A stretch of 64,000 nucleotides of DNA from Sphagnum compactum (lineage: Eukaryota > Bryophyta > Sphagnopsida > Sphagnales), in the NCBI GenBank assembly GCA_965153455.1, contig OZ234496.1, positions 18,158,304 through 18,222,303 on the forward strand, given 5' to 3'. Of the stretch, positions 38,748 to 48,696 are shown piece by piece (position 1 is the stretch's first letter; each line of letters starts with the position of its first letter). The position numbers and the translations under genes are program-made. The notes under the pieces were generated by a model, which searched no databases, was not told the origin of the DNA, and saw only the letters and a program-made list of their open reading frames with translations.

Positions 38748-38897
38748 CCAAACACATTTGGGCCGTGAATTATGCACATTTTGGTCTGAGCGTGTAGTCA
38801 ACACTAAGAAGCATAGCATAGCATGCTATGTTATGATTCTTTTTAGTGTCCATTACACACCCAAAATGTGCATAATTGCAGGCTCAAATGTGTTTGG
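38748..38897. repeat. 150-bp near-perfect inverted repeat (hairpin) with almost no loop
   Basis: The outer arms CCAAACACATTTGGGCC.. and ..AATGTGTTTGG continue inward through ATTATGCACATTTTGG / CCAAAATGTGCATAAT and ACACTAAGAAGCATAGCA / TGCTATG..TTTTTAGTGT, meeting at GCATGC near 38823. Arms are about 75 bp with scattered mismatches and one small bulge. It could be a foldback mini-transposon or a small-RNA precursor. Confidence 0.75.
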
Positions 38898-39252
38898 GCA
38901 TGACCAATATTTTTTGGGGAAAAATATGAATCGGGCTAATTGGCAGACAGTGAAGAAGAAGTAAATGCATTTAAGACATCACGGCTGATTTAACGTTGGG
39001 ACCCAATGCCCATGATGGGTGGGGATCACTGACTGACTTGATGGACTCTCCGGGAGAGGGGACACAAAACTCTCATCCCATCTCATCTCATCTCCAGAGC
39101 TATGTTTTTTTCCCAATCTGCTTAATTTTCTTTTGTTTGGACCTAGTCTTAAGCAGCTACAAAAGCTCCAGAGTTTCATGCTATTCTATGGGTTGTGTGG
39201 GCGTTTTTGTTGCTGTCAGATGAGATCGATATAATTGCCCCTCTTTTCCCGG

Positions 39253-39272
39253 CCCCCCCCCCCCCCCCCCCC
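39253..39272. repeat. C homopolymer, 20 bp
   Basis: Uninterrupted C run between GG and ATTCC. Confidence 0.95.
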
Positions 39273-39582
39273 ATTCCAGGAGATGTGCAAGGGGCTTGGC
39301 ATATCCAACTTCTGCCATGGTTATGATCTGCAACTGTGTAAGGGTAGGATCCCATGAGTTACCCAAAAGCTTGACATCATCTTTCCTTCTCTTTGACTAG
39401 AACTAGAAGAAGATTGTCCTCCTACCTTGATCGATCACAAAGTGTTGTTTGTCTGTGATAATCTACATAAGATGTCCTGTTGATCCAGCATTATTGGATC
39501 TATCTTGAATGGAATTTTCATGGGTAGACAAGGCCTATTGGTCTCAAGTGACTATTAGAGTCAGTTTCCATGTTGCCCGCGC

Positions 39583-39611
39583 AGGGTTTAGGGTTTAGGG
39601 TTTAGGGTTTA
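39583..39611. repeat. Interstitial telomere-like repeat
   Basis: Four consecutive GTTTAGG units in plus orientation, followed shortly by TAACCCTAG in reverse orientation. Confidence 0.8.
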
Positions 39612-39829
39612 CTCTTAACCCTAGCACCCACCCAAGAGAGAGAGATAACCAATGAACAACTGAAAATATGTATTCATGAAGGTTAACTTCCAACTTCCCA
39701 TCTCATTTTTACTTTTTTTTCATCTCATCATCTTGTATTATACAGCCTTTTTTTTTTGGCGAACTTTCATCAAGAACAAATTCTAAAATTTTAAAAATTG
39801 AAAATCAAGTGATCTTGAAGCTTTTCAAT

Positions 39830-39972
39830 TGCCAGAAGTGAGAAAAAAAGGAGTATTAAAAATCTCCAGATTTTTATTCTTGGTTTTAGTGTGTAGCCAA
39901 AATAGAGAAGGACGGTTAAAGATTTGTACTTCGTATTTGGTTTATAGCCAGATTTGGCTAAATCTTCCCAGA
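39830..39972 (+). repeat. TAGCCA-family dispersed repeat, copy
   Basis: TAGCCAAAATAGAGAAGGAC at 39894 and TAGCCAGATTTGGCTA at 39945 (51 bp apart), ending AATCTTCC. It is very close to the 37.6-kb copy in the central 80 bp. Confidence 0.65.
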
Positions 39973-40383
39973 GATAAACCAAACCCAGTTATTCTATTGA
40001 AGGAAGTCCCCAAATTTTGGTGGTTTTTTTTTTAGAAAAAATTGTTTCGGGAGGGTGTCACCATGGCAGGTCAATCTACTGGCTACTATTTTAATGATCC
40101 TGTACAAAAGTGTAGCCAATTAAGGCGAAATCTGTCTTGGAATTTATGTTATTTTTTAGACATGCTGGAATTTTCCCCAAAAGTATTTTTCTTGAAGAAA
40201 ATAATTGTGATGAAAAAATGAAACATCTTTTTTAAATATTCAAGAATATTTTATTCGTCAAAAATGGAATCTTCAAAATTAAATAAGTATTCGGCAAAGA
40301 CCCAAGATGGCAACCTGGGCTATTCAACTACAGTAGTGGGGGCCAAATGGAAACTCAAGGTTGTCAGCTAGTGACAATATTGT

Positions 40384-40391
40384 GTTCTGAC
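40384..40391. repeat. hAT target-site duplication, left copy
   Basis: GTTCTGAC, pairing with GTTCTGAT at 44628-44635 (7 of 8 identical). It lies immediately outside the left terminal inverted repeat. Confidence 0.75.
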
Positions 40392-40675
40392 CCTTGTTGG
40401 GCGGGTATCACAGATCCTGCCGGGCACCAGCCCAGGCATCAAAGTTGTTTGAACCCCCGCAGGGTATCACACTGAGTGATACCCTGCCTGAAAACCGGAT
40501 CACCAATTCTCACTTGTGTGAAAACCAGATGGTGATAATCGGTTAAGTTTTTTTTAAATGAAAATAGTGAGACCCAATTATTGTCTAACCCCTAACCTGG
40601 GTAAGGGTCTCAAGATAATCCTATGTGAAAAAATTAGGGTTAGGTGGAGGCCACTTCCAGAAAACCCGATTTTTT

Positions 40676-40684
40676 TATATAAAA
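40676..40684 (+). promoter_or_regulatory. TATA box of the hAT transposase unit
   Basis: TATATAAAA, about 285 bp inside the left terminus and upstream of a pyrimidine-rich leader (40810-40930), in the right orientation for the transposase gene. The leader and a likely 5' intron separate it from the coding region at about 41.97 kb. Confidence 0.4.
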
Positions 40685-41960
40685 TGCACTTTTGTACACT
40701 AGCTCTTCCTCTTGTGGTTTTTTCACGTGTGTTCACAAAGGTTGTGTGTGTTGTGTGTGTTATGTTCTCTAGTGTTTTGGGTTTTTGCGTTGTTTAGATT
40801 TTGGATGTGGATGATAGAACTAAATTTTTTTCCATTTTCTTTGTTTTTTTCTTTTTTTCTCACCTTCCTTCACTCTCATTCTCTTTTTTCTTTTCTTTCC
40901 CTTCTACTCCTTTCTTCTTTCCTTTCCTTTTTGTCTATTGTCTTGTTGTTGTCTCCTCGCCTTGTGCTATGTGAGTTGCCTCGTCCTATTGCCTCCTCAC
41001 GCTACCTCATCGATACCTTGCGCACTCCTTCGTTGCCTCGTCACCGTCGTCACCTCACTGCCTCGTCACCCTTGTTGCCTTGTCGTTGCTTCGTCATTGT
41101 TGCATTGCCTTCGTTGTTTCATCGCCTCATCGCCTCATTGCCCTATTGCTTCGCTATTTTGTTGCAACCTCATTGCCCTGCCTCATTAGGTCAAAATACT
41201 TTCTGACCCCCCCATTTGTTGTTTTGCAGCCTTGCGCCTTGCTGCTTAGTCCCCTTATTGCCTCACTACTTCAATTGGTACTTCCCTCCTCCCTTTTCTT
41301 TTGTAGGGAGGAGCTTAGAGCTTGGAGAAACAAGCTCTCTAGCAACCACCAAAGAAGGTTAATTTTTTTTTTCTTTTGTTCTTAATTTCTTTTGTTTTTT
41401 TTTTTTTTTTGCTAAGTAGGTTTTTTGTTGTAGGATTTTTGTTTTGTTGTGTTTTTCTTTGTTTTTTTTTTAATTCTTGCAATATGTTTATATATGATGT
41501 AATTTGTTTTTTTGTTTGTTAATGTGCAAGATATTCATAAACCCAAACATTTTCTCTTAAAAATAATTATACATTTTTGTAATCTTAATGAAGAAAAGTG
41601 AGTAATTTTAATTTTTTTCCTAACCTTCGACCCCTCAACCCCATTGTTTGTAAATTTTACCCTTAAACCCTTTTTTGAAAAATGTTTTTTCTAAACTCTA
41701 AACCTTTGTGAATATTTGATTTTTTCTTTCTTTTTTGTTTGTGATAAAAATTGGAATTTTTTGTTGATCATGTGTTTTATTTAATTCTATAAATATTCTT
41801 GTGAAAAGAACCAATGGAACAACCTTCTACATATGAAAATGTTGTAACTTGAAATAATGAGACAATTGAATTTGTATGGATGATGAAATTATGGAAGAAA
41901 ATCGAAGTGTGCAAACTAAAACAAGCAAGAATTTAGAAAATGAGAAAAAAGAACAAATGA
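40685..41960 (+). other. Non-coding leader region of the hAT element
   Basis: This stretch between the TATA box and the BED-finger region is strongly pyrimidine-rich (CTT, CTCGT and TCGTCA runs). Its open frames (for example 40712-41206) are low-complexity Leu/Ser/Cys/Phe strings with no protein character. It probably holds the 5' UTR and a first intron. GT-rich and T-rich sequence continues to about 41.5 kb. Confidence 0.45.
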
Positions 41961-41969
41961 AGATAAAAA

Positions 41970-44251
41970 ATTTAAAATTGCATGCATAAAAAAAATTTTG
42001 GCAACCACAGGGAAGATTATCTTTTTGTTGGAGTTTTTATTGTGTTAATGATAATACAAATTAATCTTGAAAATACAAAAATCATGCATTATATCCTTTG
42101 TTATCAAAAACATGTAATGGGAATAAATTCAAAAACTCAAGCAAGGAAAGGACTAATTTCTTATTATAAGACAAATGGAATAACTTCTCTAAAAAAAACG
42201 TGAATGCAGAGCATGATGTTATTGTAAAAATGTTTGAAGAAGACGTAAACTCTTTCCTAAAAGGAAAAGAAGAAAGACAACAAACCAAAAAAAAATGATT
42301 ATGTCTGGTGGGTTAATTTTTAAAAAAAATTCTGTCAAAGATTGCTGAGAAAAAAAGGATGTGCCAAAAAAACATTTTAAGAAGACTTGGGCTTTTTTAT
42401 TGTCAAGAATAATTTACCAATGCAATTTGTGGAAAGTATGTGGTTGAAACGTTTAATTTTATGTTTGTGTCCAAAATTAAACTTTCTTTCCAGAAGGCAA
42501 TTTTCACAAGAGATATTGCCAAGGTTAGTTGGAAAGATAAATCAATAGTATGTTCTTTTTGCATTGGCAGATTGTTTTTCTACAACAGCTAGTTTTGATC
42601 CTTGGATGTCTAAGGGAGCTTATGATGTCTTTGCATTAGTGATCAATTTTTTGAATAGTGATTGGTAGCCAAAACATGTAACTATCGGCTGGTTTGAAGC
42701 AATAAACATTACTGGTCAAGCATTGGCTAAAATCCTAATAGAGTTATTGGACAAATATGGTTTAAGAAAAAAAATCATTGCTTATGTCAAAGATGAGGGG
42801 ATAAATCTCAATGCAATGACTATTGTATTGAAAGTTGTTGTAAACTATGAATCTCTTGGTTTAAAATAGAGCTTTCAGGGCATTTGCTTTGGGCATGCTT
42901 TTTCAAAAGTGTGTCAAATATGACACTACAGAGGAAAAGGTCTTTAAGGATTTAAAATATCTATTAAGTCTGTTCAAGCATATCTATAAAAATGCATCAC
43001 TTGGCCTAATAAGTCTGGAAAAGGAAAGCAAGAAGGAAACTTGTGTTGAGACTGACATTTGCCCAAAAAAATAAAACATTCTGGTGAAAACCAGGTAGTC
43101 CTCTTTATTTCATGATTTCAACAATTTATAATTTTTGAAGTTTTGAATTATACAAGATAACTAATTTTTTCCATTATTGGTTATGTTGCAGGTTTGCTAG
43201 TAAGGTCATTATGTTTCAAGAGGCCTTATAATTTAGTTCTGTTATAATGTTTTGTTATACCAAACAGACTACTGTGACAGTCATTAGTCAAATGCTTCCA
43301 CCTCTAACTTGGCACATTTCTTAGATTATAGTGGATTGTTTTTCTCCAATTGTTTTTGCTTGTGTTATTAACCAATCCCGTGGACATTGGCTTCTTAATG
43401 ATGCTTTACACTCTATTATTTCCATGAGTTTGAAATTAAAGGGGCAAAACAAAATTATTCTTTCATTGAGGAAAACCTAATGGAAGATGATTCCATTATT
43501 TCTAATGAGTTATCTTTGTTGGCCTCTAACATTAGAAGGGAGGTAATCAATGTGCTAAAAAAATTTCCTTTCATTCTTGAAGAAATATGAAAATAGGAAA
43601 GCTCATAATATGATCTCTTTAATGTTAAACCCTAGGTTTAAGAATCTTTGTATAATATCTTCATTTATTGGAGGGAGCAAGGTATTGCTCTTGTTGAGGA
43701 ATATGATTAAAAATCCTTGTATCCTATGTTGATGAAATGCCACAAGCATTTGCATCCTTTGGTAAGGTTAGATACAAATTGTGTTAACTAAGATAATTTT
43801 TAACATGATTGCAACTTGGATATTTTTGAACAAATTGCAAGCACAAGTGAACCAATAGAAGAGCTTGTGAAAAGGGAGTTGTTGGTTTTCAAGAGATATC
43901 AATTGGATGTTAAGGACATCAAATGTCCTCTTCAGTGGTGGCAGAAACATGAAGTAATGTTCCCTACAGTTGGATTTTTAGCCCGAAATGTTTTGGGTGT
44001 TATTGGATCTCAAATTGAAACAGATTGATTTTTTTTTTGCTAGGATACTTACCAATTTTAGGAGATGTCGTTTGCAAATTGAAAATTTAGAGAAGTTGAT
44101 ATTTGTCAATAAAAATTGGCCTAATGATCCTATGATAGGTTGTAAGTTTCCATTTAAATTAGTGGAATTCCTTGAAAAGGATGTAGATTTAGAAGAGGAG
44201 TTAGAAAAGTTTGAAGGTGAATTTGAAAAGGACGAAATTGTTGAAGTGTAA
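41970..44251 (+). pseudogene. Decayed hAT transposase (BED finger, DDE-like core, hAT dimerisation domain)
   Basis: Pieces in order: a BED-type zinc-finger remnant (ILCYQKHVMG then ARKGLISYYKTNGI, about 42080-42200); a catalytic-core segment with SFDPWMSKGAYDVFALV (about 42590) carrying the first Asp; HVTIGWFEA and KKIIAYVKDEG (about 42680-42800) with the second Asp; and QSRGHWLLNDAL (about 43370). A C-terminal hAT dimerisation block follows (WWQKHEVMFPTVGFLARNVL then GVIGSQIETD, about 43935-44025), then ENLEKLIFVNKNWPND and an acidic tail. An intron with GT/AG ends (43095-43191) restores KTRFASKVIMF across the junction, so gene structure is preserved. Breaks include an in-frame stop after NFLNSDW (about 42667), further stops near 42868 and 43323, and a frame change at about 44028. 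It is unlikely to make an active enzyme. Confidence 0.85.
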
Positions 44252-44257
44252 AACTTC

Positions 44258-44263
44258 AATAAA
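44258..44263 (+). terminator. Poly(A) signal of the hAT transposase unit
   Basis: AATAAATAAAATA directly follows the stop codon of the C-terminal acidic tail (44249-44251). It is correctly placed for 3' end formation within the element. Confidence 0.5.
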
Positions 44264-44627
44264 TAAAATATTATTTAGTATTAAAAGGTTGCTTGCAATA
44301 ACATTTGTAATTTTTTCATTAATAAGAAAAATAATAAAATTGAGATTTAAAACAAATAATTTTAATTTTCCAGAAATTTAAAAATAATTACCAATTAATA
44401 AGTAGTACGCGGTTTGTGAGAACCAACGAAGGAGAACTGGCTATTCTCAAAATTTTGAGAACCAACAAATTGAAAATCGGTTTTTTTCTTTAAAATTTTT
44501 TATTGATACCCTTGCCTGGCTTATAGATTTTAGGGGGGGAAAAATGAAACTCGAACCTTTTTATCAATTGTTTTATGAAAACCGGATCCGATGGGTATCA
44601 TAAAAATTTGATACCCACCCAACATTG

Positions 44628-44635
44628 GTTCTGAT
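44628..44635. repeat. hAT target-site duplication, right copy
   Basis: GTTCTGAT immediately outside the right terminal inverted repeat. It differs from the left copy in the last base only. Confidence 0.75.
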
Positions 44636-46395
44636 GTCCATACCGCAATGGGGTGGGTATTTGCACCATACCATGTTGGGTATTAGGACATGTATCAAAT
44701 TTGATAAATCACAACTATAAAAAATCAAGTATGTACTTGATTATTATATATAACCATGGTTTTCAAAAAAACTTTTCAAATAATTGCCTAAAAAATTGCT
44801 TGTTCTTTGTTAGTTCTTTCATCAAACCTAACAATTTTTTGAAGTTTTTGAAATAGGTCCTTGAATTGGTGGTTCTTTGAATCTGATTTTTTTTTCAAAC
44901 ACCCAAACTCAACAATTTTTTTATTCTAATTTTTTTCAATTACTTAGAATTGGTAGTTCTTTGATTCTATTTTTAAAAATCAAATACCCGCCCCACACTA
45001 GTCCCTACTTTGTCGTGTATTACTATGTTGATGCCTACAACCATGGCTATCTACACACACATCACAAATGTCTGAGACCACCCTAGCAAAACCAAAATAT
45101 GATTCGCATGCAAATGAATAAGAATCCAAACTCAAAACACAAAATGAAAACAATAACACAAAATCATGTGCAAAAAAAATTGTAAAAAACAGTAAAAAAA
45201 CTACAAAATAAAAAATATTATGTGCTAAAAAATTTCAAATTGTCAAAAATGATTTGAAAACTCCCAACATGAGATTATATCCCGAACACTAAATATTTCA
45301 AATTTTGTTCACACATAAATTAGTTCCAAGCTAAAAACACAATTAATTATGTTAACCCAATTGAACACTAAAATAATTAACAGTTAACTAAATAGCTAAA
45401 CTAACACTCCTAACAACTCTAGGCTAGCTAAGTTGACTATTTGACGAGTTCATGATATTGAATCGGTACTTGATAGAAACTCCATTAAACACTTCCCCAT
45501 CAAATTTTGTGGGTCTCAATACTACTGGAGAGGGGTGCTGCAAGGCCCTTACTCTCTGGTAGGCACCTCATGCAGGCACTTATTCCAGCTATGCCCTCCT
45601 CCTAGGGCCTTACCCATTGGAAAGAAACAGGACAACCAAGGAGATCAAACACAAACAGATGTAGAATCAGTGGTTGAGATAAACCTCAAACCTTTATGCG
45701 GTTAAGGTTAGGCGACGGCTAGGTTAGGGTTAAGTGGCGGCTACTTTAGGGTTAGGAGATCGTATATATTGGAGTGGTTTTGAGGAGTCACCCATTTTAT
45801 AAAACTGTTGGTTGGTTTCATGAAAACCATCAATTCTTCTTTTGAGGGTGTCTGAATGAAGGTTCTTTGCTTCCACTTAGTTTCACAAAAAACTGGAACC
45901 AAAGGGTTGTTTTTAAGATCAAATTAAATACCCAACACTAAATGAAACCAACCCATGATATGTGGAGCTACAAGCAACCCTTTGGAATGATGAGGATTCA
46001 TTTAGTTTCATAGTAGTTGACTAGTGCAAGTACATGTTGGTTTGCTCAACTATTCAAGGATGAAACATCTAATCTCTATCCATTTTTATCAGCCATTTTT
46101 CCCCCAAGCCTAAAGCAATCTATCCACTGTTAGCTGCCCCCAGTTCATATCCGCAGCGACTTACAGTTGAGATCAAAGGATGGGAAATAAGGAAAAACCA
46201 TGACAAAGAACCCTCTGTTTTCCACCATGCAATTTGCAAATCATAAATTTAATTTTTGGGCATGTCAAGTTTTCCCCTTACATTGTAGACAATAACACTT
46301 ATTGGTTCTGCATTGCTGTACTTTGAGCACAAAATAAATAAATAATTGGCAATTTCTCATGTGACAATTCTAGCCAGGAGGAGTTTGTTGAAGTC
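44636..46395. other. Intergenic region
   Basis: No gene seen. Around 45700-45760, TTAGG-rich direct repeats of the form GGTTAGGCGACGGCTA / GGTTAAGTGGCGGCTA occur. A short inverted repeat, CCAAAGGGTTG (45899) and CAACCCTTTGG (45973), flanks about 65 bp. Confidence 0.55.
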
Positions 46396-46947
46396 ATGAT
46401 GATTAGCATCACTCTTCCAAATGAAGATGGAGGCTTCCATTTACCAAAGGAACATGTTTTCGGACTGGTTCTGACAAAAAAAATTGTCTTACTGAAGTAT
46501 CATAGTACATGGACGACTTTCATATTAATTAAATTAGGCTGGAGTGGATTAACAGCCACCAATGCACCAGTTGAGGATGAACCCGTTGAACCCGTTTCGC
46601 GGATGAACATCTCCCTGCCCGCATCGGGTTTTTTTTTCCCGGATCCTCCCTGCCCCAAAATTCTCTATCAAAAAAATTCTCTACCTCCCCCCTCCTACCT
46701 ACCTTCTACCTCCCCCCTCCTACCTACCTTCTACCTCCCCCCTCCTACCTATCACCTACCTCCCGCCTCCTACCTACCGCCTACCAACCCCAACCCCTCC
46801 TCACTCCTCGCTAGAGCTCCAGAGACCTCGAGCGGCTGTGGAGCCGGAGCTGGAGCTGTGGCTGTGGAGCGGGAGCTGGAGCGGGAACGGCTGGAGCTGG
46901 AGCTGGAGCGGCTGGAGTTGGAGCGAGACCCACGCGCCCACAAAAAG
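46396..46947 (+). CDS. Possible exon: Pro-rich and Leu-Glu-rich open frame ending at a splice donor
   Basis: The open frame from the Met at 46396 reads to a consensus donor AAAAAG/GTAAGA (GT at 46948-46949). The translation has an unremarkable first 60 residues, a Pro/Tyr/Leu/Ser-rich segment produced by the 25-bp minisatellite, then a VERELERERLELELERLEL-type run produced by GGAGCT/GGAGCG hexamers. GC content rises sharply here compared with the surroundings. Downstream is a long series of acceptor-like sites. Whether it is translated is unknown; both repeats could give open frames by chance. No family recognised. Confidence 0.25.
46681..46785. repeat. 25-bp minisatellite, 4 copies
   Basis: The unit CTACCTCCCCCCTCCTACCT plus ACCTT is repeated four times with minor changes in copies 3 and 4, then a partial unit. 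Confidence 0.85.
46845..46925. repeat. GGAGCT/GGAGCG hexanucleotide repeat
   Basis: Tandem GAGCTGGAGCTG / GGAGCGGCTGGAG words encode alternating Leu-Glu in the plus frame. It is GC-rich in an otherwise AT-rich window. Confidence 0.75.
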
Positions 46948-47017
46948 GTAAGATGCATACGTTTTTTTTTTTTTTCTGTTTATTTTGTTTGAAGAAGGCT
47001 TGAGAAGTCTTCTTCTT

Positions 47018-48572
47018 TTTTTGCAGCAGAAGAAATAGAAGGCGACGGCAGCGTTGTTGCCGTCGCCTTCTTCTTCCTCTTTCTTTGCTGCACTTCAGCT
47101 TAGCTGCAGCGCAACAAAGGAAAAGGCCTTCTTCTTCTTCTATTTTGCAGCAGAAGAAGAAGGCTTTCTTCTTCTTCTATTTTGCAGCAGAAGAAGAAGG
47201 CTTTCTTCTTCTTCTATTTTGCAGCAGAAGAAGAAGGCTTTCTTCTTCTTCTATTTTGCAGCAGAAGAAGAAGGCTTTCTTCTTCTTCTTCCTCTTTCTT
47301 TGCTGCACTGCAGCTCAGCTGCAGCGCAGCAAAGACGAAGGCCTTCTTCTTCTTCTTTTTTGCAGGAGAAGAAGGTCTTCTTCTTCTTCTTTTTTGTAGC
47401 AAAGAAGAAGGCCTTCTTCTTCTTTTTTTTTACAGCAGAAGAAGAAAACCTTCTTCTTCTTCTTTTTTCCAGCAGAAGAAGAAGGCCTTCTTCTTCTTTC
47501 TCTTTCTTTGCTGCACTACAGCTCAGCTGCAGCGCAGCAAAGAAGAAGGCCTTCTTCTTCTTCTTTTGTGCAGCAGAAGAAGAAGGCCTTCTTCTTCTTT
47601 CTCTTTCTTTGTTGCACTGCAGCTCAACTGCAACGCAGCAAAGAAGAAGGCCTCCTTCTTCTTCTTTTTTGTAGCAGAAGAAGGCCTTGTTCTTCTTCTT
47701 TTTTGCAGCAAAGAAGAAGGCCTTCTTCTTCTTCTTTTTTGCAGCAAAGAAGAAGGCTTTCTTCTTCTTCTTTTTTGCAGCAGAAGAAGAAAACCTTCTT
47801 TTTCTTCTTTTTTGCAACAGAAGAAAAAGGCCTTCTTCTTCTTTCTCTTTGTTTGCTGCACTACAACTCAGCTGCAGCGCAACAAAGAAGAAGGCTTTCT
47901 TCTTCTTCTTTTTTGTAGCAAAGAAGAAGGCCTTCTTCTTCTTCTTTTTTGCAGCAGAAGAAGAAGGCCTTTTTCTTCTTTCTCTTTCTTTGCTGCACTA
48001 CAGCTTAGCTGCAGTGCAGCAAAGAAGAAGGCCTTCTTCTTCTTCTTTTTTGCAGCAGAAGAAGAAGGCCTTTTTCTTCTTTCTCTTTCTTTGTTGCACT
48101 GCAGTTCAACTATAGCGCAGCAAAGAAGAAGGCCTTCTTCTTCTTCTTTTTTGCAGCAGAAGAAGAAAGCCTTCTTCTTCTTCTTTTTTGCAGCAAAGAA
48201 GAAGGCTTTCTTCTTCTTCGTTTTTGCAGCAGAAGAAGAAAACCTTCTTTTTCTTCTTTTTTGCAACAGAAGAAAAAGGCCTTCTTCTTTGTTTGCTGCA
48301 CTACAGTTCAGCTGCAGCGCAGCAAAGAAGAAGGCCTTCTTTTTCTTCTTTTTTGCAGCAGAAGAAGAAGGCCTTCTTCTTCTTTCTCTTTCTTTGCTGC
48401 ACTGCAGCTCAACTGCAGCGCAACAAAGAAGAAGGCCTTCTTCTTCTTCTTTTTTGCAGTAGAAGAAGAAGGCCTTCTTATTCTTTCTCTTTCTTTGCTG
48501 CTCTGCAGCTCAGCTGCAGCGCAGCAAAGAAGAAGGCCTTCTTCTTCTTCTTTTTTGCAGCAGAAGAGAAAG
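47018..48572 (+). repeat. Compound array: about 25 acceptor-like (CTT)nTTTTTTGCAG(CAGAAGAAG) units plus about 10 palindromic modules
   Basis: Module A (30-40 bp) is TTCTTCTTCTTTTTTGCAG followed by CAGAAGAAGAAGGCC, seen about 25 times. It has variants GTAG, ACAG, CCAG and CAACAG at the acceptor position. Module B (about 50 bp) is CTTTCTCTTTCTTTGCTGC followed by ACTGCAGCTCAGCTGCAG and CGCAGCAAAG, seen about 10 times. Its core is a near-perfect 37-bp palindrome. Adjacent units meet at the palindrome AAGAAGGCCTTCTT. Open frames of 100-426 codons on both strands inside the array encode only Phe/Leu/Ser/Lys/Glu strings and follow from the lack of stops in TTC/GAA repeats. Confidence 0.9.
47038..47070. 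repeat. Perfect 13-bp GC-rich hairpin at the head of the GAA/TTC array
   Basis: GAAGGCGACGGCA (47038-47050) and TGCCGTCGCCTTC (47058-47070) are exact reverse complements separated by 7 bases. Confidence 0.85.
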
Positions 48573-48589
48573 AAGAAGAACCGTAAACT

Positions 48590-48612
48590 CTAAAACCCTA
48601 AACCCTAAACCT
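48590..48612. repeat. Interstitial telomere-like repeat
   Basis: About three CCCTAAA units (AAAACCCTAAACCCTAAACC) immediately downstream of the GAA/TTC array. Confidence 0.8.
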
Positions 48613-48696
48613 TCTGCCCTATCCTCAATATATTTTTTGCTTATGGTTTAGTTCATTAGAATTAACATTTAACAATAACTAGTGGTCTTTTGTTTA

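Larger units (their letters stand above)
38898..39829. other. Intergenic region
   Basis: A GC-richer stretch at 38990-39240 has open frames on both strands but no recognised protein. It also contains the C20 run and the telomere-like tract described separately. Confidence 0.5.
40392..44627 (+). mobile_element. hAT-superfamily DNA transposon, 4.24 kb, with TIRs and 8-bp target duplication
   Basis: The left end reads CCTTGTTGGGCGGGTATCA and the right end, reverse complemented, CAATGTTGGGTGGGTATCA. They are flanked by GTTCTGAC (40384-40391) and GTTCTGAT (44628-44635), an 8-bp target-site duplication with one mismatch, as expected for hAT insertions. Both ends carry subterminal GAAAACCGGA words and GGTATCA/TGATACC repeats. 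Inside are a TATA box (40676), a pyrimidine-rich leader, a transposase-like gene (41970-44251) and a poly(A) signal (44258). The nearly intact target duplication suggests insertion is much younger than the loss of the reading frame would imply, or that it was mobilised in trans. Confidence 0.85.

Noticed and set aside
40712-41206. A 164-codon open frame in the hAT leader
   Set aside because: Low-complexity Leu/Ser/Phe/Cys composition from pyrimidine-rich DNA, upstream of the transposase and with competing frames of similar character.
47182-48462. A 426-codon plus-strand open frame (and overlapping long frames on both strands)
   Set aside because: It is a by-product of TTC/GAA repeats that lack stop codons. 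The product is only Phe, Leu, Ser, Arg, Lys and Glu strings, and all strands and frames are equally open.
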